From Candidatus Omnitrophota bacterium (GTDB lineage Bacteria; Omnitrophota; Koll11; Gygaellales; Profunditerraquicolaceae), in contig JAQUNE010000008.1 of assembly GCA_028717765.1 (NCBI GenBank), positions 1 to 17,491 of the forward strand: a stretch of 17,491 nt of DNA, in the 5' to 3' direction. The notes under the pieces were generated by a model. The model saw only the letters and a program-made list of their open reading frames with translations. It was not told the DNA's origin and did not search any database. Shown here one piece after another: positions 6,924 through 14,612 of this stretch. Each line of letters opens with the position of its first letter. Within the stretch, counting starts at the first letter, position 1. Position numbers and translations under genes: made by a program.

Positions 6924-7217
6924 GTGCGAAAGGTAACTGATATAATTTTAGGGTTTAATCTGCCGTTCTTTTTATGGAGCATAATTGCAGGGCTAATGGC
7001 TTTTTTGAATCTTAGTTTTTCTTCCTTTTGTCTTATGCATAAGTCATTCGGTTGGTGCCCTGCATGTGGCCTAACGCGTTCTTATATGTCTCTTCTTAAA
7101 GGGGATGGATTTACTGATGCTTGGTTTACTTTGATTTTTCTTTTGTTCGTTGCGAATTTTTTTTGGTCAATCTGTAGGGCAGTTAAGGTTTATCGCTCCC
7201 ACCTCTTAATCAGTTAA
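6924..7217 (+). CDS. DUF2752 membrane protein
   Basis: This small membrane protein of 97 residues has the DUF2752 hallmark CPACGLTRSYMSLLKGD (cysteine pair and TR, then a G-D-x3-A-W pattern) between two hydrophobic segments near the N-terminus and after residue 70. The function of the family is unknown; the CxxC suggests metal binding or redox activity, which is inference. The frame is open to a TTG at 6918. GTG 6924 lies 8 bases after AAGG (6912-6915), a better spacing, so I prefer it. It follows TM2 closely and precedes tilS by 15 bases. Confidence 0.8.
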   Translation: MRKVTDIILGFNLPFFLWSIIAGLMAFLNLSFSSFCLMHKSFGWCPACGLTRSYMSLLKGDGFTDAWFTLIFLLFVANFFWSICRAVKVYRSHLLIS

Positions 7218-7232
7218 GCTTATCCTAAGAAA

Positions 7233-8198
7233 ATGATCTTCGAAAAAGTAAAACAGACAATTAAAAAATTTAATTTACTTCAGAATGGCGATAAGATCAT
7301 CGTCGGAGTTTCCGGAGGCCCGGATTCAGTGGCGCTGCTTTATTTACTGCATCAATTAAGACGCCAGTTGAGGCTTTCTCTCTATATTGCCCATTTAGAC
7401 CATGGTTTAAGGAAAGGCGCCTTTAAAGACAGGGAATTTGTAGAAGCCTTAGGTAAGAAATTGGCTTTACCGGTGATTATTCATAAAGTTAACCTTAAAA
7501 CAGCAATCAAGAAAGGGTCTGTAGAGGAGGCTGCACGCCAGGCGAGGTTTGAGTTTTTATTCAGTGCCGCAAAAAAGGTTACGGCAAAGAAAATTGTTTT
7601 GGGCCATAATCTTGATGATCAGGCAGAAACTGTGTTGATGCGTATTTTACGGGGGGCTGGCCTTTACGGCTTAAGCGCAATTCTGCCGAAAAGAAAAATT
7701 TGCGGTTTTGAAATTATCCGGCCCTTAATTGAAATCAGGCGTAGAGAGATAGAAGCATTCTTAAAGAAAAAAAAGATCAATGCTTGTCTTGATCTTTCCA
7801 ATCAAGAGAATATATATTTGCGCAATAAAATCAGGAACCGGCTATTTCCTTTGCTGGAGAAGGAATATAATAGAAAGATTAAGGAGAGCCTTGCTAATTT
7901 AGCGCAAAGCTCGAGCCTAGATTATGATTATTTAAATCAGGCGGCAGAGCGGTTCATGCGCCATAGAGGTTCAAGGATTCTGCTTAAGGATTTTCTTAAA
8001 CTTCATCCGGCAATGCAAAGGCTTGTATTGCGTTTAAATATTGCCAGGTTAAAAGGCGATACGCGCAGGATCAATTTTACACATATTTTGGAAATTGAGG
8101 ATTTAGTATTTTTACGTCCGGAAAATTCCATTGTAGACCTGCCTAAGGGTATTTCTGTAATCAAAAAAAGAGGCGCGCTTGTCTTTTTTTTCAGGTAA
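7233..8198 (+). CDS. tilS: tRNA(Ile)-lysidine synthetase
   Basis: TilS converts C34 of the CAU-anticodon isoleucine tRNA to lysidine, so that it reads AUA and accepts isoleucine. The N-terminal PP-loop ATP-pyrophosphatase motif SGGPDS is at residues 27-32, followed by AHLDHGLR, then GHNLDDQAETVLMRILRGAGLYGL, the TilS signature, and LRNKIRNRLFPLLE. At 321 residues it is the short form, like the Aquifex enzyme, without much of the C-terminal extension of the E. coli protein. A candidate substrate tRNA (CAU) is encoded at 5607-5683. The gene ends 93 bases before ftsH, which has its own promoter. Confidence 0.93.
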   Translation: MIFEKVKQTIKKFNLLQNGDKIIVGVSGGPDSVALLYLLHQLRRQLRLSLYIAHLDHGLRKGAFKDREFVEALGKKLALPVIIHKVNLKTAIKKGSVEEAARQARFEFLFSAAKKVTAKKIVLGHNLDDQAETVLMRILRGAGLYGLSAILPKRKICGFEIIRPLIEIRRREIEAFLKKKKINACLDLSNQENIYLRNKIRNRLFPLLEKEYNRKIKESLANLAQSSSLDYDYLNQAAERFMRHRGSRILLKDFLKLHPAMQRLVLRLNIARLKGDTRRINFTHILEIEDLVFLRPENSIVDLPKGISVIKKRGALVFFFR

Positions 8199-8215
8199 TT
8201 TCTTTACTGCTAACC

Positions 8216-8238
8216 CTATAAAATACTTGATTTTATAG
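8216..8238. promoter_or_regulatory. Perfect inverted repeat overlapping the ftsH -35 box, candidate operator
   Basis: CTATAAAAT (8216-8224) and ATTTTATAG (8230-8238) form a perfect 9-bp inverted repeat around ACTTG. The -35 hexamer TTGATT (8227-8232) lies across its centre and right arm, so a bound dimeric regulator would block polymerase. It is not the CIRCE heat-shock element (TTAGCACTC-N9-GAGTGCTAA). No T-run follows, so it is not a usual terminator of tilS. Confidence 0.5.
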
Positions 8239-8255
8239 AAGCTTAAATGTATAAT
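8227..8255 (+). promoter_or_regulatory. Sigma70-type promoter of the ftsH-nnrD run
   Basis: TTGATT (8227-8232) and a perfect TATAAT (8250-8255) are separated by exactly 17 bases. The expected start is near 8262, leaving a leader of about 30 bases with GAGG (8281-8284) 7 bases before the ftsH ATG. The genes from ftsH to nnrD are so tightly packed that this could drive the whole run. Confidence 0.75.
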
Positions 8256-8291
8256 TATTAGTCTAAATTAAACTAGAAAAGAGGATAGCAA

Positions 8292-10154
8292 ATGGCAAAT
8301 AATCACACGCATAAGTCAAAGAAAAAGAACATATTCCAGCGTTTTCCTTGGGGCTGGATTGTGGGGGTTTTTGTTTTTTATCTCTTAATCAGTTCCCTGA
8401 ATGTTTCGGTTTCCGGAGTGCCAAAAGAAATGACCTACAGTAACTTTTATTCTATACTTAAGAATAATCCGGATAAAGTCAAGTCAGTGACTAAGATCGA
8501 AACTGTGCTGCAGGGTGAGCTTACAGACAATACCAAGTTTTTTGTGAATATCCCGGAAAATGACATTGAATTATTGAATCTTATGCGTACGAACCTGAAA
8601 AATTTTGACGTTAAGCCTCCGCGTACTTTCTGGGCAAGTATGCTTTTTAATTTAGGGCCAATTCTTTTGTTGATTTTTTTCTGGTGGATGATGGCTGCCA
8701 GAGGAGAGCAATTAGGGAACCGGATCATGAGTTTTGGAAAGATTAGGCCCAAAATGCACACAGAGCAGAATCAGAAGGCTACTTTTAATGACGTCGCCGG
8801 AGTAGACGAAGCTAAAGAAGAATTAAAAGAAGTAATTGAATTTTTGAAGGATCCGAAAAAATTCCAGCGTCTGGGAGGAAAGATTCCCAAGGGAGTTTTA
8901 CTTGTCGGCCCTCCGGGGTGCGGTAAAACTTTGATTGCCCGGGCAGTTGCCGGTGAGGCAGGGGTGCCTTTTTTTAGTATTTCCGGTTCTGATTTTGTGG
9001 AGATGTTTGTGGGGGTGGGTGCCAGCCGAGTAAGAGATTTATTCGAACAGGGTAGGCGCGCCTCAAAAGTTTCCGGAAAGGGCGCGATTATTTTTATTGA
9101 TGAAATTGATGCGGTAGGGCGCCTGCGCTTTTCCGGGATTGGCGGAGGCCATGATGAGCGGGAGCAGTCCTTAAATGCGCTTTTGGTGGAGATGGATGGT
9201 TTTGATGGCGCACAAGGTATCATACTTATTGCCGCAACTAACCGTCCAGACACCTTGGATCCTGCGCTTTTGCGCCCGGGAAGATTCGACAGGCATATTA
9301 TCGTCAATCTGCCGGATATTAGGGGCCGCGAGGAGATCCTCAAGGTGCATGTAAGGAAATTAAAAGTTTCTCCCTCTGTAGATTTTAAATCTCTTGCCAG
9401 TCAGACCCCGGGTTTTTCTGGAGCTGACCTTGCGAATCTATGTAATGAGGCGGCTCTATTAGCGGCGAGGAACAATAAGAATGATATTGAAATGATTGAT
9501 TTTGAAAAATCAGTAGAAAGGGTACTGATGGGGCCGGAGAAAAAGAGCCACATTATGTCTAAGAGAGAGAAGGAGATTACAGCGCTTCATGAGGGAGGGC
9601 ATTCTCTGTTATCCTTGTTGCTTCCCGGGGTTAATCCGGTAAAAAAAGTTTCTATTATTCCGCGAGGCTTAGCCGGCGGGTATACTTTTACTCCTCCGCT
9701 TGAAGACAGGAACTATTGGACAAAGACAGAACTTGTTTCTGAGATTACAATGATGCTAGGAGGCAGGGCTTCGGAAGAGTTAAATTTAAATGAGGTTACT
9801 ACCGGGGCACAGAATGATTTGGAAATGGCCACACAAATGGCGCGGCGGATGGTGATGCAATTTGGGATGTCAGAGAAATTAGGGCACCTTACGTTGGGGC
9901 GCAGGAATGGCTTGGTCTTTTTGGGCCGTGACCTGATGGAAGAAAAAAATTATAGTGATGAGACTGCGCGCATCATTGATGAAGAAGTGAAAAAAATTAT
10001 CGATAACGGCTATGCAAGCGCAAAAGATTTACTGTCGAAAAATATAGATAAGTTGAAAACTTTAAGCAATGCCCTTTTGGAAAAGGAAGTTTTAGACGGC
10101 GAGGAAGTCAAGCGCCTGGTTGGTATAGAGAAGGAGAATGGGGATTTAAGTTGA
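8292..10154 (+). CDS. ftsH: ATP-dependent zinc metalloprotease FtsH
   Basis: FtsH is the membrane-bound AAA+ protease that removes misfolded and regulatory proteins. The 620 residues show transmembrane helix 1 (21-36), a periplasmic region, helix 2 (117-134), Walker A GPPGCGKT (206-213), the pore FVG (239-241), Walker B IIFIDEID, the SRH region with LLRPGRFDR (327-334), the zinc site HEGGH (433-437) and the third ligand D509 in TTGAQNDLE. Length and order are standard. The zinc motif reads HEGGH rather than the common HEAGH; all catalytic residues remain. Its stop TGA overlaps the TTG start of folP. Confidence 0.97.
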   Translation: MANNHTHKSKKKNIFQRFPWGWIVGVFVFYLLISSLNVSVSGVPKEMTYSNFYSILKNNPDKVKSVTKIETVLQGELTDNTKFFVNIPENDIELLNLMRTNLKNFDVKPPRTFWASMLFNLGPILLLIFFWWMMAARGEQLGNRIMSFGKIRPKMHTEQNQKATFNDVAGVDEAKEELKEVIEFLKDPKKFQRLGGKIPKGVLLVGPPGCGKTLIARAVAGEAGVPFFSISGSDFVEMFVGVGASRVRDLFEQGRRASKVSGKGAIIFIDEIDAVGRLRFSGIGGGHDEREQSLNALLVEMDGFDGAQGIILIAATNRPDTLDPALLRPGRFDRHIIVNLPDIRGREEILKVHVRKLKVSPSVDFKSLASQTPGFSGADLANLCNEAALLAARNNKNDIEMIDFEKSVERVLMGPEKKSHIMSKREKEITALHEGGHSLLSLLLPGVNPVKKVSIIPRGLAGGYTFTPPLEDRNYWTKTELVSEITMMLGGRASEELNLNEVTTGAQNDLEMATQMARRMVMQFGMSEKLGHLTLGRRNGLVFLGRDLMEEKNYSDETARIIDEEVKKIIDNGYASAKDLLSKNIDKLKTLSNALLEKEVLDGEEVKRLVGIEKENGDLS

Positions 10155-11338
10155 GGATACTGTCTATAGACAACCGTAAGATCCTTGAAGAAGTAATGCA
10201 GGAAATTAAGGTTGATCCTTATGGTATCAAAATCATGTCGCAAAAAGGAATCAGCTTTTTTTTCAGGATAAACTCAGTTTCTAATATCGCTGCAAATATC
10301 CTTAAACAGGAGATGCTTTCTTTCGGGGGTGACGTGGCAATTCCCCGCGATGCCCTTACCGGAAAATTTAAAAAAGCCGATTGCCTGATCATGGGGAATC
10401 TTTCTCAGATTAACCGGCTGAACAAAAAATTAAGTCACCAGCCTTTTGGTTTAAGCCACTTAGCCGGACAACTTCAAACTTGCCTGAATAATTACCAGAA
10501 GGATAATTTTACTATTGACCTGGGCAGGTATAAGCTGCATTTAGGCAAGCGTACTTTAGTCATGGGAATTTTGAACCTTACCCCCGATTCCTTTAGTGGC
10601 GATGGATTATTGGGTTTAGAGACGCAAGAAATAATTGAGAAAGCACAGGCCTTAGTTCAGGATGGTGCAGATATTATTGATCTTGGCGGGCAGTCTAGCC
10701 GTCCCGGGGCAAAGCCAGTATCCTTAATTGAGGAACTAAGTAGGACCATTCCCGTAGTAAAAGCATTAGCGAAAAAAATAAAAATCCCTATTTCTATAGA
10801 TACCTGTAAGCCGCAAGTCGCAAAGCAGGCATTAGATTCCGGAGCGCTAATAGTAAATGACATTACCGGTTTAAGGGATCCGTTGATGTGCAGGGTTGTT
10901 AGCCGAAATGATTGCGCGGTAATTATCATGCATATGAAGGGAAATCCCCGGACAATGCAACGTAGCCCTTTTTATAAAAATTTGATCGATGAAATTATCG
11001 AATTTTTAGATACTTCTATTATTAAGGCGCAAGACCTCGGAGTCGATAGAAATAAAATTATTATTGACCCTGGGATAGGTTTTGGAAAAAGCCTCGAAGA
11101 TAATTTAGAAATTTTAAAGCGCCTGCGCGAATTCAAGGTCTTAGGCCGGCCAATTATGGTCGGGACTTCAAGAAAATCATTCTTAGGAAAAATATTGCGT
11201 GCGCAACCGGATGAGAGGCTCTCTGGGACTGTTTCTTCAAGCGTTTTAGCGGCGCAAAATGGCGCAAAAATACTGCGTGTGCATGATGTAAAGCAAGTGA
11301 AACAGGCTTTAAAAGTGCTGCATGCAATAAATAACTAA
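10151..11338 (+). CDS. folP: Dihydropteroate synthase with N-terminal extension
   Basis: FolP joins p-aminobenzoate to dihydropterin pyrophosphate in folate synthesis, feeding the tetrahydrofolate used by AcsE. Of 395 residues, about 136-393 form the catalytic TIM barrel: MGILNLTPDSFSGDG, DLGGQSSRPGA (177-187), ISIDTCKP, IVNDITG, IDPGIGFGKS and VGTSRKSFLG. Residues 1-120 form an extra domain (LKQEMLSFGGDVAIPRDALT and HQPFGLSHLA) seen in long FolP proteins of several anaerobes. The substrate loop has GGQSSRPG where GGESTRPG is usual. The start is TTG 10151, overlapping the ftsH stop as TTGA. The N-terminus MRIL fits the long family, so I prefer it to an internal ATG at 10198. Confidence 0.93.
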   Translation: MRILSIDNRKILEEVMQEIKVDPYGIKIMSQKGISFFFRINSVSNIAANILKQEMLSFGGDVAIPRDALTGKFKKADCLIMGNLSQINRLNKKLSHQPFGLSHLAGQLQTCLNNYQKDNFTIDLGRYKLHLGKRTLVMGILNLTPDSFSGDGLLGLETQEIIEKAQALVQDGADIIDLGGQSSRPGAKPVSLIEELSRTIPVVKALAKKIKIPISIDTCKPQVAKQALDSGALIVNDITGLRDPLMCRVVSRNDCAVIIMHMKGNPRTMQRSPFYKNLIDEIIEFLDTSIIKAQDLGVDRNKIIIDPGIGFGKSLEDNLEILKRLREFKVLGRPIMVGTSRKSFLGKILRAQPDERLSGTVSSSVLAAQNGAKILRVHDVKQVKQALKVLHAINN

Positions 11339-11339
11339 T

Positions 11340-12107
11340 ATGCCGAATATAATCATATTCTGGAAGCCGGTAATTGAAATACTTATCCTTTGGTTCGTAA
11401 TTTATCACCTTATGCTTTTTTTTGAAGGCACGCGTGCAGTCTTAGTTTTACGCGGGATCATCATTCTCTTGATTGCCTTTTTGTGTTTTCAGCGCTTAGG
11501 ATTTGAAATTCTGAATTGGTTGATGACAAAACTGCTTGGTATCTCAGTAATCGCAGTTTTGATTATTTTTCATCCGGAGATCAGGCAAGGCCTGGCGAGG
11601 TTAGGCCAGCGGCATTTGTTTAGCCCTGCGTTAAGAGAAGAGCAGATTGATTATATTCTTAATCAGGTGGGTAAGGCCGCGGAATATCTCTGCAAAAATA
11701 AGGTTGGCGCATTGATTGCCATAGAAAATAATGATCCCTTGAGCGCTTATATCGAAAGCGGTGTTGGCGTGGATTCCAAGGTTTCCTCTGAATTGATTCA
11801 AACCATCTTTACGCCGAATAGCCTGCTGCATGACGGAGGATTGATTATTCAACAGGGCCGGATTATTGCCGCAGGATGCATTTTTCCTCTTTCGCAAAAA
11901 CAAGAGCTCAGTCGGATATTCGGTACACGGCACCGTGCTGCCTTAGGGCTAAGCGAAGAATCAGATGCCTTGATTATCGTAGTTTCTGAAGAAAGGCAGG
12001 ATATCTCTTTAATCCACAAGGGAAAATTACTTAAGGATTTGAGCAGGGAAGATTTAGTTTTTAAATCCAAAGAAATTTTAAGTACGAAAGAGAAGAAACA
12101 TGCTTAA
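11340..12107 (+). CDS. cdaA: Membrane diadenylate cyclase CdaA
   Basis: CdaA makes cyclic di-AMP from two ATP, a messenger for osmolyte, potassium and cell-wall control. The 255 residues start with three membrane helices (about 10-27, 33-50 and 62-77, ending at the typical IIFHPEIRQGLARLGQ), then a DAC domain with LLHDGGLII (163-170), AAGCIFPLS and GTRHRAALG (195-203, the RHR motif). The usual DGA triad is DGG at 165-167; the catalytic aspartate is kept. The ATG follows the folP stop after one base. Its 3' end overlaps a tiny CdaR-like gene by 8 bases, the expected cdaA-cdaR order. Confidence 0.94.
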   Translation: MPNIIIFWKPVIEILILWFVIYHLMLFFEGTRAVLVLRGIIILLIAFLCFQRLGFEILNWLMTKLLGISVIAVLIIFHPEIRQGLARLGQRHLFSPALREEQIDYILNQVGKAAEYLCKNKVGALIAIENNDPLSAYIESGVGVDSKVSSELIQTIFTPNSLLHDGGLIIQQGRIIAAGCIFPLSQKQELSRIFGTRHRAALGLSEESDALIIVVSEERQDISLIHKGKLLKDLSREDLVFKSKEILSTKEKKHA

Positions 12108-12240
12108 AAAAAATATCCGCTTGGGGTTTATGATCAAGCATTTTTTTGTTTATCATCCCTGGCTAAAGATAGTTGCTTTGGTCTTAGCGATTATGGTTTG
12201 GTTCTACGTCCGGGGCGAGATTAGCCAATTCAACTATTAA
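12100..12240 (+). CDS. Minimal CdaR/YbbR-like single-pass membrane protein (46 residues)
   Basis: An ATG (12100) overlapping the end of cdaA by 8 bases opens a 46-codon frame that ends one base before pdxJ. The product has a basic start (MLKKNIRLGF), then HPWLKIVALVLAIMVWFYVRGE, the typical N-terminal transmembrane segment of YbbR/CdaR, and stops after SQFNY. The exported YbbR repeats of normal CdaR are absent, and pdxJ follows at once, so there is no room for a frameshifted remainder. GAGAAG lies just upstream as a plausible ribosome site. It may be a membrane-only CdaA partner or the remnant of a deleted cdaR. Confidence 0.65.
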   Translation: MLKKNIRLGFMIKHFFVYHPWLKIVALVLAIMVWFYVRGEISQFNY

Positions 12241-12241
12241 G

Positions 12242-12955
12242 ATGCCGAAATTAGGGGTGAACATTGATCATGTGGCAACCTTAAGGGAAGTGCGCCACGG
12301 CAAAGAGCCGGATCCGGTTTTTGCAGCACTTATCTGCCAGGCTGCCGGAGCAGATAGTATTGTTGCGCATTTGAGAGAAGACCGCCGGCACATTAAAGAG
12401 CGGGACGTGGCCATTCTAAAAAAAGTAATAAAGTTGCCGCTTAATTTAGAGATGTCTATTGCGGCAGAGATTGTAGAAATTACCTGTAAAATAAAGCCTG
12501 ATCAGGCAACTTTAGTCCCGGAAAAAAGGCAGGAATTGACTACAGAAGGAGGGCTGGACGTAGCACTTAATCTTAAAAGGGTTAAGCAAACTGTAGAAAT
12601 CCTCAGGAAAAACGGTGTTGCCGTAAGCTTGTTCATTGATCCGGAAAAAAAACAAATTGATGCTGCAAAAAAATCCGGTGCCAGGATTATCGAATTACAC
12701 ACCGGCCGCTATGCTGATGCAGTTAATGAAGCTAAGCAGGAAAAATATTTTAAAGAAATCTTGGCAAGTGTTAGTTATGCCAGGGCAAAGGGGCTGATAG
12801 TTAATGCCGGGCATGGTTTAAATTATTACAACGTTTCCCGGATCGCGAAAAGAAAAGGTATCGAAGAATTAAACATTGGTTACTCTATTATCTGCCGTTC
12901 TGTATTAGTTGGATTAGAGCGCGCAGTTAAAGAGATGAAAATCTTAAGCGCTTAA
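12242..12955 (+). CDS. pdxJ: Pyridoxine 5'-phosphate synthase
   Basis: PdxJ condenses deoxyxylulose 5-phosphate with 3-amino-2-oxopropyl phosphate to give pyridoxine 5'-phosphate, the last ring-forming step of DXP-dependent vitamin B6 synthesis. The 237 residues begin with LGVNIDHVATLREVR and show active-site H43 (AHLREDRRHI), E70 (NLEMS) and H191 (NAGHGLNY), all offset by two from the E. coli numbering H45, E72 and H193. The barrel is complete. The start lies one base after the mini-CdaR stop, and acpS follows after 4 bases. The pdxJ-acpS order is common in bacteria. Confidence 0.96.
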   Translation: MPKLGVNIDHVATLREVRHGKEPDPVFAALICQAAGADSIVAHLREDRRHIKERDVAILKKVIKLPLNLEMSIAAEIVEITCKIKPDQATLVPEKRQELTTEGGLDVALNLKRVKQTVEILRKNGVAVSLFIDPEKKQIDAAKKSGARIIELHTGRYADAVNEAKQEKYFKEILASVSYARAKGLIVNAGHGLNYYNVSRIAKRKGIEELNIGYSIICRSVLVGLERAVKEMKILSA

Positions 12956-12959
12956 AATA

Positions 12960-13316
12960 ATGATTATCGGAACCGGAGTGGATATTACTGAGGTTAAGCG
13001 GCTACGCCAGGCAGTGGAAAAATGGGGAGAGGTTTTTTTAAACCGTATTTTCACTGAAGATGAACTGGAGAATGCCAAAAAGCGGGGCAGTTTATATCAG
13101 CATCTTGCCGGAAGATTTGCCGCGAAAGAAGCTATTTTTAAAGCCTTAGGGGACGCGGGTTTAAACTGGAAAGACGTAGAGATTCTTAATGATCATCAGG
13201 GCCGGCCCTATTGCAAGCTTTTAAATGGCAGGGGCAGGCATAAAGCAATTCAGGTTTCCATCTCTCATGTAAAAAATTATGCGGTTGCCAACGCGATTGT
13301 TACAGAGAAAGCCTAA
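12960..13316 (+). CDS. acpS: Holo-[acyl-carrier-protein] synthase
   Basis: AcpS transfers the 4'-phosphopantetheine arm of CoA to acyl carrier protein for fatty acid synthesis. The 118 residues start with MIIGTGVDITEVKR, where D8 binds magnesium, and contain LAGRFAAKEAIFKALG with E57 (E. coli D9 and E58). VSISHVKNYAVANAIV closes the domain. The length is normal. The last 38 bases overlap nnrD in another frame. Confidence 0.95.
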   Translation: MIIGTGVDITEVKRLRQAVEKWGEVFLNRIFTEDELENAKKRGSLYQHLAGRFAAKEAIFKALGDAGLNWKDVEILNDHQGRPYCKLLNGRGRHKAIQVSISHVKNYAVANAIVTEKA

Positions 13317-14136
13317 TAGCCATAAGGGTGATTTTGGGCATATTTTTATTTTGGGTGGCTGTGCTAGGTACTCGGGTGCTGTAGTTTTGTCAGGTAATGC
13401 GGCAATGCGTTCTGGGGCAGGCCTGGTGACCTTAGGAATACCTAAAAGTTTAAACCCAGCACTGATAAAAATTAAATTTAAAGAGGTAATGACTTTACCT
13501 CTACGGGAAACAAAAACAACTGCTTTAAGTTTTAGCGCTTACGCGCAAATAAAAGGTTTTTTGAGCAAAGTTGATGTATTAACTGTGGGGCCGGGTTTAA
13601 GTAGAGAAGCTTCGGCAGAGAAATTAGCCCGGATAGTAATTTCGCAAGTAGATAAGCCAATGGTTATTGATGCTGATGGCTTGAACGCGCTGGTTGGGAA
13701 CTTAGATATTTTATCTACTTCTGTTGCATATACTAAAATATTAACTCCGCATCCTGGAGAAATGGCGCGATTGCTTAAGGTAAGCGTTGCGCAGGTAGAA
13801 CGGGATAGGGTTAATATTGCAAAAAATTTTAGCTTGAAATTAAAGGTAGTCTTAGTTTTAAAAGGCCATCAAACAATTGTTAGCGGAAAGCGGGGAGAAC
13901 TTTTTATCAATCGTACAGGAAACCCCGGGATGGCTACAGCCGGCAGTGGTGACGTTTTAAGCGGAATAATTGCCGCATTTTTAGGTCAGGGCCTGGATGA
14001 GTTTAATGCTGCTAAATACGCGGTTTATTTACACGGCTTAGCCGGTGATTTGGCTGCGAAAGAAAAGACGCAAATTTCCTTGATCGCCTCTGACATTATT
14101 GATAAAATTCCTCAGGCAATTAAGAGGTGTTCTTAG
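13279..14136 (+). CDS. nnrD: ADP/ATP-dependent NAD(P)HX dehydratase (stand-alone NnrD domain)
   Basis: NnrD repairs hydrated NADH/NADPH in a nucleotide-dependent dehydration. The 285 residues show SHKGDFGHIFILGG (14-27), SGNAAMRSGAGLVTLG, DADGLNAL (131-138), TLTPHPGE-type sequence at 155-161, and NPGMATAGSGDVLSG (215-229), the ribokinase-like active site with catalytic D225. Many bacteria have this fused to the NnrE epimerase; here only the dehydratase is present. The start ATG 13279 lies 38 bases inside acpS. The only other starts are after the conserved SHKGDFG block, so the overlap is probably real. The tRNA cluster begins 8 bases after the stop. Confidence 0.9.
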   Translation: MRLPTRLLQRKPNSHKGDFGHIFILGGCARYSGAVVLSGNAAMRSGAGLVTLGIPKSLNPALIKIKFKEVMTLPLRETKTTALSFSAYAQIKGFLSKVDVLTVGPGLSREASAEKLARIVISQVDKPMVIDADGLNALVGNLDILSTSVAYTKILTPHPGEMARLLKVSVAQVERDRVNIAKNFSLKLKVVLVLKGHQTIVSGKRGELFINRTGNPGMATAGSGDVLSGIIAAFLGQGLDEFNAAKYAVYLHGLAGDLAAKEKTQISLIASDIIDKIPQAIKRCS

Positions 14137-14144
14137 GTTGTTTT

Positions 14145-14217
14145 GCCGGCGTAGCTCAGTTGGTAGAGCGTCTGTTTTGTAAACAGATGGTCGGGGGTCC
14201 GATTCCTCTCGCCGGCT
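14145..14217 (+). tRNA. tRNA-Thr (UGU)
   Basis: Cloverleaf: acceptor GCCGGCG/CGCCGGC, D-stem GCTC/GAGC with loop AGTTGGTA, anticodon stem TCTGT/ACAGA with loop TTTGTAA (anticodon TGT), variable TGGTC, T-stem GGGGG/CCTCT and loop TCCGATT. Discriminator T; CCA is not encoded. The T-loop has C at position 55 (14199) where U is nearly universal. Confidence 0.94.
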
Positions 14218-14228
14218 TGAAATTTTAT

Positions 14229-14311
14229 GGGCAGGTACCCAAGTGGCCAAAGGGGACAGACTGTAAATCTGTTGCACTTGTGCTTCAGAGGTCCGAATCC
14301 TCTCCTGCCCA
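14229..14311 (+). tRNA. tRNA-Tyr (GUA)
   Basis: A class II tRNA: acceptor GGGCAGG/CCTGCCC, D-stem CCC/GGG with a long loop, anticodon stem ACAGA/TCTGT with loop CTGTAAA (GTA at 14263-14265), a long variable arm (14273-14286), T-stem AGAGG/CCTCT and loop TCCGAAT. Discriminator A; no encoded CCA. Position 55 is C (14293). It lies 11 bases after tRNA-Thr. Confidence 0.94.
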
Positions 14312-14320
14312 TTAAATTCT

Positions 14321-14394
14321 GCGGGTGTAGTTCAATGGCAGAACAATAGCCTTCCAAGCTATATATGTCGGTCCGATTCCGATCACCCGCTCCA
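14321..14394 (+). tRNA. tRNA-Gly (UCC)
   Basis: Cloverleaf: acceptor GCGGGTG/CACCCGC, D-stem GTTC/GAAC with loop AATGGCA, anticodon stem ATAGC/GCTAT with loop CTTCCAA (TCC), a 4-base variable region, T-stem GTCGG/CCGAT and loop TCCGATT. Discriminator T followed by an encoded CCA. Position 55 is again C (14373). Nine bases separate it from tRNA-Tyr. Confidence 0.94.
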
Positions 14395-14414
14395 AAGTTT
14401 TATAAAGGAAAAAT

Positions 14415-14609
14415 ATGATCAGCGAACAATTGCTCAGAGAAAAAATTCACGCGTTGAATAATCATCTCTTTGCTGTTTCAGGAAGAATAGAACTGCTTCA
14501 AACAGAAGAGGGTTTTTCTGACAAGGTCAAAGAAAATTTGGAAAAAATGAGCAGTGAATTAAATATCGTCAGGGAATTAGTAGAGGAAATCCATAAATCG
14601 ATCAAGTAA
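14415..14609 (+). CDS. 64-residue HisKA-like helical hairpin protein
   Basis: This very short protein appears to be only the two-helix dimerisation/phosphoacceptor hairpin of a histidine kinase. Helix 1 carries KIHALNNHLFAVSGRIELLQ (H12 in an H-x-x-N-N-x-L context), then a turn with EEGFSD and a charged second helix to the C-terminus. No ATP-binding, sensor or membrane part exists. It has a good ribosome site (AAGGA before ATG 14415) and sits just ahead of a receiver-domain gene, so a phosphotransfer or receiver-docking role is plausible. It might instead be a non-phosphorylated dimeric adaptor. It resembles the HisKA part of the protein at 5009-5560. Confidence 0.65.
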   Translation: MISEQLLREKIHALNNHLFAVSGRIELLQTEEGFSDKVKENLEKMSSELNIVRELVEEIHKSIK

Positions 14610-14612
14610 AAT

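Noticed and set aside
8216..8238. Intrinsic terminator of tilS
   Set aside because: The stem is A+T-rich, lacks a following T-run and overlaps the -35 box of a strong promoter.
8771..9343. Long minus-strand frame of 190 codons inside ftsH
   Set aside because: It is a shadow of the strongly conserved FtsH AAA domain and shows no recognisable domain of its own.
14127..14357. Open frames across the tRNA-Thr/Tyr/Gly cluster on both strands
   Set aside because: They translate tRNA sequence; the products (AQLVERLFCKQMVGGP-like and the antisense form) are well-known spurious proteins.
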